Below, piece after piece: positions 61,535 through 64,000 of a stretch of 64,000 nucleotides of DNA. A model generated the notes under the pieces. The model saw only the letters and a list, made by a program, of their open reading frames with translations, ran no database searches and was not told the DNA's origin. The first letter of the stretch is position 1; each line of letters starts with the position of its first letter. The stretch lies in assembly GCF_040548735.1 (NCBI RefSeq), contig NZ_JBEPSD010000001.1, forward strand, positions 682,001 to 746,000. The letters run 5' to 3'. A program made the translations under genes and the position numbers. Origin of the DNA: Rhodanobacter soli. GTDB lineage: Bacteria; Pseudomonadota; Gammaproteobacteria; Xanthomonadales; Rhodanobacteraceae.

Positions 61535-63418
61535 TTAGACCGACAGCGTCTTGAGCTTGCGGTGGCCGTGGATCGCCGCGGTGAACGCATGGGTCAGCGT
61601 CACCGAGGTGAACAGCGAGGTCAGGATGCCGATCATCAGCGTCACGCCGAAGCCCTTGATCGCGCCGGTACCCATCGTGGTCAGCGCCAGGGCGGCGATC
61701 AGGTGGGTGACGTTGGCGTCCAGAATGGTCGACCAGGCCTTCTCGTAACCGGCGCGGATCGAGGCATGCGGGCTCGAACCGTTGCGCAGTTCCTCGCGCA
61801 CGCGTTCGCAGATCAGCACGTTCGCGTCGATCGCCATGCCCAGGGTCAGCACGATACCGGCCACGCCCGGCATGGTCAGGGTGACGCCGATCAGCGACAT
61901 CACCGCCACCAGGATCACCAGGTTGAAGAACAGCGCGATGTCCGCGACCAGGCCGAACAGCTTGTAGTAGATCGCCGCCGCCAGCAGCACCAGCGTCAGG
62001 CCGAGCAGCACCGCCTTGAAGCCCTTGTCGATGTTGTCCTGGCCGAGGCTGGCGCCGATCACGCCTTCCTCGACGATATCCATCGGCGCGGCCAGCGCAC
62101 CACCCTTGAGCAGCAGGGCCAGGTCGGAGGCTTCCTTCGCGCTGCCCAGGCCGGTGGTCTGGAACTGCTTGCTGAAGGGGCTCTGGATGGTGGCGTCGTT
62201 GATCACCGTCTCGGTGACCTTGGGCACGCGCACTTCCTTGCCGTCGATCACCTTGGTCTCGTAGACCTGCTCCACGTACAGCACCGCCATCGGCTTGCCG
62301 ACGTTGGCGTTGGTGAAGTCGCCCATCTTCTTGGCGCCGGCGGCATTCAAGGTGACGTCGACCTTCGGCGTGCCGCTCTGCTGGTCGATGCCCGACGAGG
62401 CGTCCACCAGCTGGTTGCCGGTCACGATGATCTGCTTGCTCACCAGCACGGGCCGGTTGTCGCCGCGCATGTAGTACAGGTTCGCGTCCGGCGGGATGTT
62501 GCCGGTGCGCGCCGCTTCCACCGCGCGCGCATCACCGGGCTGGCCGATGCCGGGGCGGTACTGCAGGGTGGCGACCGCGCCGATCAGCTTCTTCGCCTCG
62601 GTCGGGTCCTGCACGCCGGCCAGTTCGACCACGATGCGGCTGTCGCCCTGCTGCTGGATCAGCGGCTCGGACACGCCCAGCGCATTGATGCGATTGCGCA
62701 GCGTGCCCAGGTTCTGCGTGATCGCGCTGCGCGACAGCTCGCGCAGCTTCTCCGGCTTGATCACCACGTTCAGCACGAACCGGTCGCCGGTGCTGGCGCC
62801 ATCGGCCACGTTGAGGTCGGTGTACTCGTTGGCGATCGCGTCGGACGCGGTCTTGCGGTCGGCGTCCGAACGCAGGATCACCGCGATGCCCTGGCCGCTT
62901 GCCGCGCTGCGGGTGACCGACTCATAGCGGATGTTCTTGTCCCGCAGCAGGGAACGGATATCGTCCGCGTAGCTGTTTTCCTGCTTCTCGATCGCATCTT
63001 TCTGGTCGACCTGCATCAGGAAGTGCACGCCGCCCTGCAGGTCCAGGCCCAGCGGCATCGAGCGGGCGCCGATCGCACCCAGCCAGCCCGGCACGTTGGA
63101 CTGCAGTTTGAACGCCACGGTGTAGCCGTCGCCCAGCGCCGCCTTGATCTCGTCGGCGCCGCTCTTCTGCACGTCGGAGTTGGCGAACGTCGCCAGCAGG
63201 TGGTCGCCTTCCACGAACACGTCGGTGACCGCGATCTTCTTCGCCGTCAGCGCCGCCTCCACCTTCTGCTGCACCGCCTGGTTGATCGGCGGCGCGTCGC
63301 GGTTGGCCGTGACCTGCACAGCCGGCACCGGCGGGAATGCATTCGGCAACGCGTAGATGATGCCGAACAGCATCACCAGCGCGACCAGCGCGTACTTCCA
63401 GCGAGGAAAATCACTCAT
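61535..63418 (-). CDS. secD: Protein translocase subunit SecD
   Basis: This 627-residue protein starts at 63418 (MSDFPRWKYALVALVML), with an in-frame ATG at 63427. It has TM1, the P1 head region, GLDLQGGVHFLMQVD, the SecD/F fold with GGALAAPMDIVEEGVIG, and five further helices with GMAIDANVLICERVREELR. Length matches SecD (615 in E. coli). It forms the periplasmic head that captures emerging substrates. The gene lies between yajC and secF as in most proteobacteria. Confidence 0.96.
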   Translation of the reverse strand: MSDFPRWKYALVALVMLFGIIYALPNAFPPVPAVQVTANRDAPPINQAVQQKVEAALTAKKIAVTDVFVEGDHLLATFANSDVQKSGADEIKAALGDGYTVAFKLQSNVPGWLGAIGARSMPLGLDLQGGVHFLMQVDQKDAIEKQENSYADDIRSLLRDKNIRYESVTRSAASGQGIAVILRSDADRKTASDAIANEYTDLNVADGASTGDRFVLNVVIKPEKLRELSRSAITQNLGTLRNRINALGVSEPLIQQQGDSRIVVELAGVQDPTEAKKLIGAVATLQYRPGIGQPGDARAVEAARTGNIPPDANLYYMRGDNRPVLVSKQIIVTGNQLVDASSGIDQQSGTPKVDVTLNAAGAKKMGDFTNANVGKPMAVLYVEQVYETKVIDGKEVRVPKVTETVINDATIQSPFSKQFQTTGLGSAKEASDLALLLKGGALAAPMDIVEEGVIGASLGQDNIDKGFKAVLLGLTLVLLAAAIYYKLFGLVADIALFFNLVILVAVMSLIGVTLTMPGVAGIVLTLGMAIDANVLICERVREELRNGSSPHASIRAGYEKAWSTILDANVTHLIAALALTTMGTGAIKGFGVTLMIGILTSLFTSVTLTHAFTAAIHGHRKLKTLSV

Positions 63419-63530
63419 GCCTTGCATCCATCAAAGCCGCGGCAGCAGGCCGCGGCGGTAGCAACAATCGGGAAATAGCCGCGTGGGAGGGCACCGCCGC
63501 AAGCTGCCGTGCGGCGCCCCGGATCCGTCC

Positions 63531-63863
63531 TCAGACGGACTTCAGCGAGCCCTTGGGCAATACCTGCTGGACCGCACCCTTCTGCACCTTGACCTTCACG
63601 TTGGCCGCGATCTCGACCGTGATGAACGTCTCGCCCACCTCTTCCACACGCCCGGCGATGCCGCCGTTGGTGACCACCTCGTCGCCCTTGGCCAGGCCGG
63701 CGATCAGCGCGCGATGCTCCTTCTGCCGCTTCATCTGCGGGCGGATCATCATGAAATACATCAGGCCGAACAGCACCACCATCATGATGATCATGGACAT
63801 GCCGCCACCGGCGGGCTGCGGAGCAGCGGCCTGGGCGATCACGGGAGAGATCGGAAAACTCAT
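63531..63863 (-). CDS. yajC: Sec translocase accessory subunit YajC
   Basis: This 110-residue protein has one N-terminal helix (MSMIIMMVVLFGLMYFMMI), then RPQMKRQKEHRALIAGLAKGDEVVTNGGIAG, the family signature, and a small beta-rich domain. YajC binds SecDF in the inner membrane. It is first in the yajC-secD-secF operon, with an extended -10 hexamer 65 bases upstream. The tgt gene commonly found before yajC is not visible before the window ends. Confidence 0.95.
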   Translation of the reverse strand: MSFPISPVIAQAAAPQPAGGGMSMIIMMVVLFGLMYFMMIRPQMKRQKEHRALIAGLAKGDEVVTNGGIAGRVEEVGETFITVEIAANVKVKVQKGAVQQVLPKGSLKSV

Positions 63864-64000
63864 GGTTTGTCTCGCAAGTTATGGCGCCGCCGGGGATTTC
63901 AGCTGAACGCCTGATAAAAGATTCTCGATTATGCCATGCACCCCCGGGCCGTGCACGGTGCCCTTGGCACCGCCGCAGCCAGCCGGCTGACCACTACTGA
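63864..64000 (-). promoter_or_regulatory. Upstream region of yajC with an extended -10 candidate
   Basis: On the minus strand TGGCATAAT (63928-63936) is an extended -10; the position for a -35 (GTGCAC) is weak. The remaining bases to the window end show no recognisable gene. Confidence 0.4.

Overview
The window is GC-rich (roughly two-thirds G+C), densely packed gammaproteobacterial chromosome. The gene set points to the Lysobacterales (Xanthomonadales), most likely Rhodanobacteraceae (Rhodanobacter/Dyella-like): an Rrf2-type sufR-sufBCDS operon, AmgK-MurU cell-wall recycling, yajC-secD-secF, a split PqiA, a Fur-controlled TonB receptor with a PiuC hydroxylase, and GTAG-headed REP elements. 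The taxonomic call is inference from gene content; no rRNA or tRNA gene was seen.

Layout. 1-5000: paraquat-inducible pqiA-pqiA-pqiB set (minus), cnoX, a REP doublet, a hotdog-fold protein, and an ECF sigma factor with a coupled membrane protein. 5000-6960: a small lower-GC insert with an unrecognised 276-residue protein convergent and overlapping with a DUF488 protein, next to what looks like a truncated gene. 6960-11850: DUF502 membrane protein, M14 and M13 metallopeptidases. 11850-15207: Fur box, catecholate-type TonB receptor and Fe(II)/2-oxoglutarate hydroxylase. 15300-28260: rapA, amino-acid permease, rhomboid protease, NlpC/P60 hydrolase, yggS, M20 peptidase, small helix-hairpin-helix protein, SET protein, GNAT, membrane protein and a large M1-type peptidase.

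28260-35290: a frameshifted relic of a PepSY transmembrane protein, then a tightly coupled operon: response regulator, histidine kinase, TolC-like outer-membrane factor, DevC/MacB-type permease, ATPase and membrane-fusion protein. 35350-43950: an unusual set with a hydrolase, two small SMR/ArnEF-like membrane proteins, a DegT-type PLP enzyme, a ureohydrolase-fold protein overlapping an N-acyltransferase-like protein, an acyl carrier protein, a FabF-like ketosynthase, a class III aminotransferase and a HAD phosphatase. I read it as an uncharacterised acyl/amino-lipid-like biosynthetic locus beside a possible exporter. The genes and motifs are seen; the pathway is inferred.

44087-47846: MipA/OmpV porin-like protein, Rieske ferredoxin with GNAT, ketopantoate-reductase-like enzyme and a lysophospholipid-type acyltransferase. 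48000-52920: a minimal four-gene archaic (Csu-type) chaperone-usher pilus operon preceded by a near-consensus CRP/Clp site. Its usher carries an N-terminal AMIN (peptidoglycan-binding type) domain, the most striking domain fusion in the window. 52960-58660: suf operon with hairpin-rich repeats inserted between sufB/sufC and sufD/sufS and a palindromic operator candidate before sufR. 58739-60489: amgK-murU. 60510-63863: secF, secD and yajC (minus), ending at a shared terminator.

Across the window, stop-start overlaps of ATGA, GTGA or TGATG type mark most operons, so translational coupling is the norm here.
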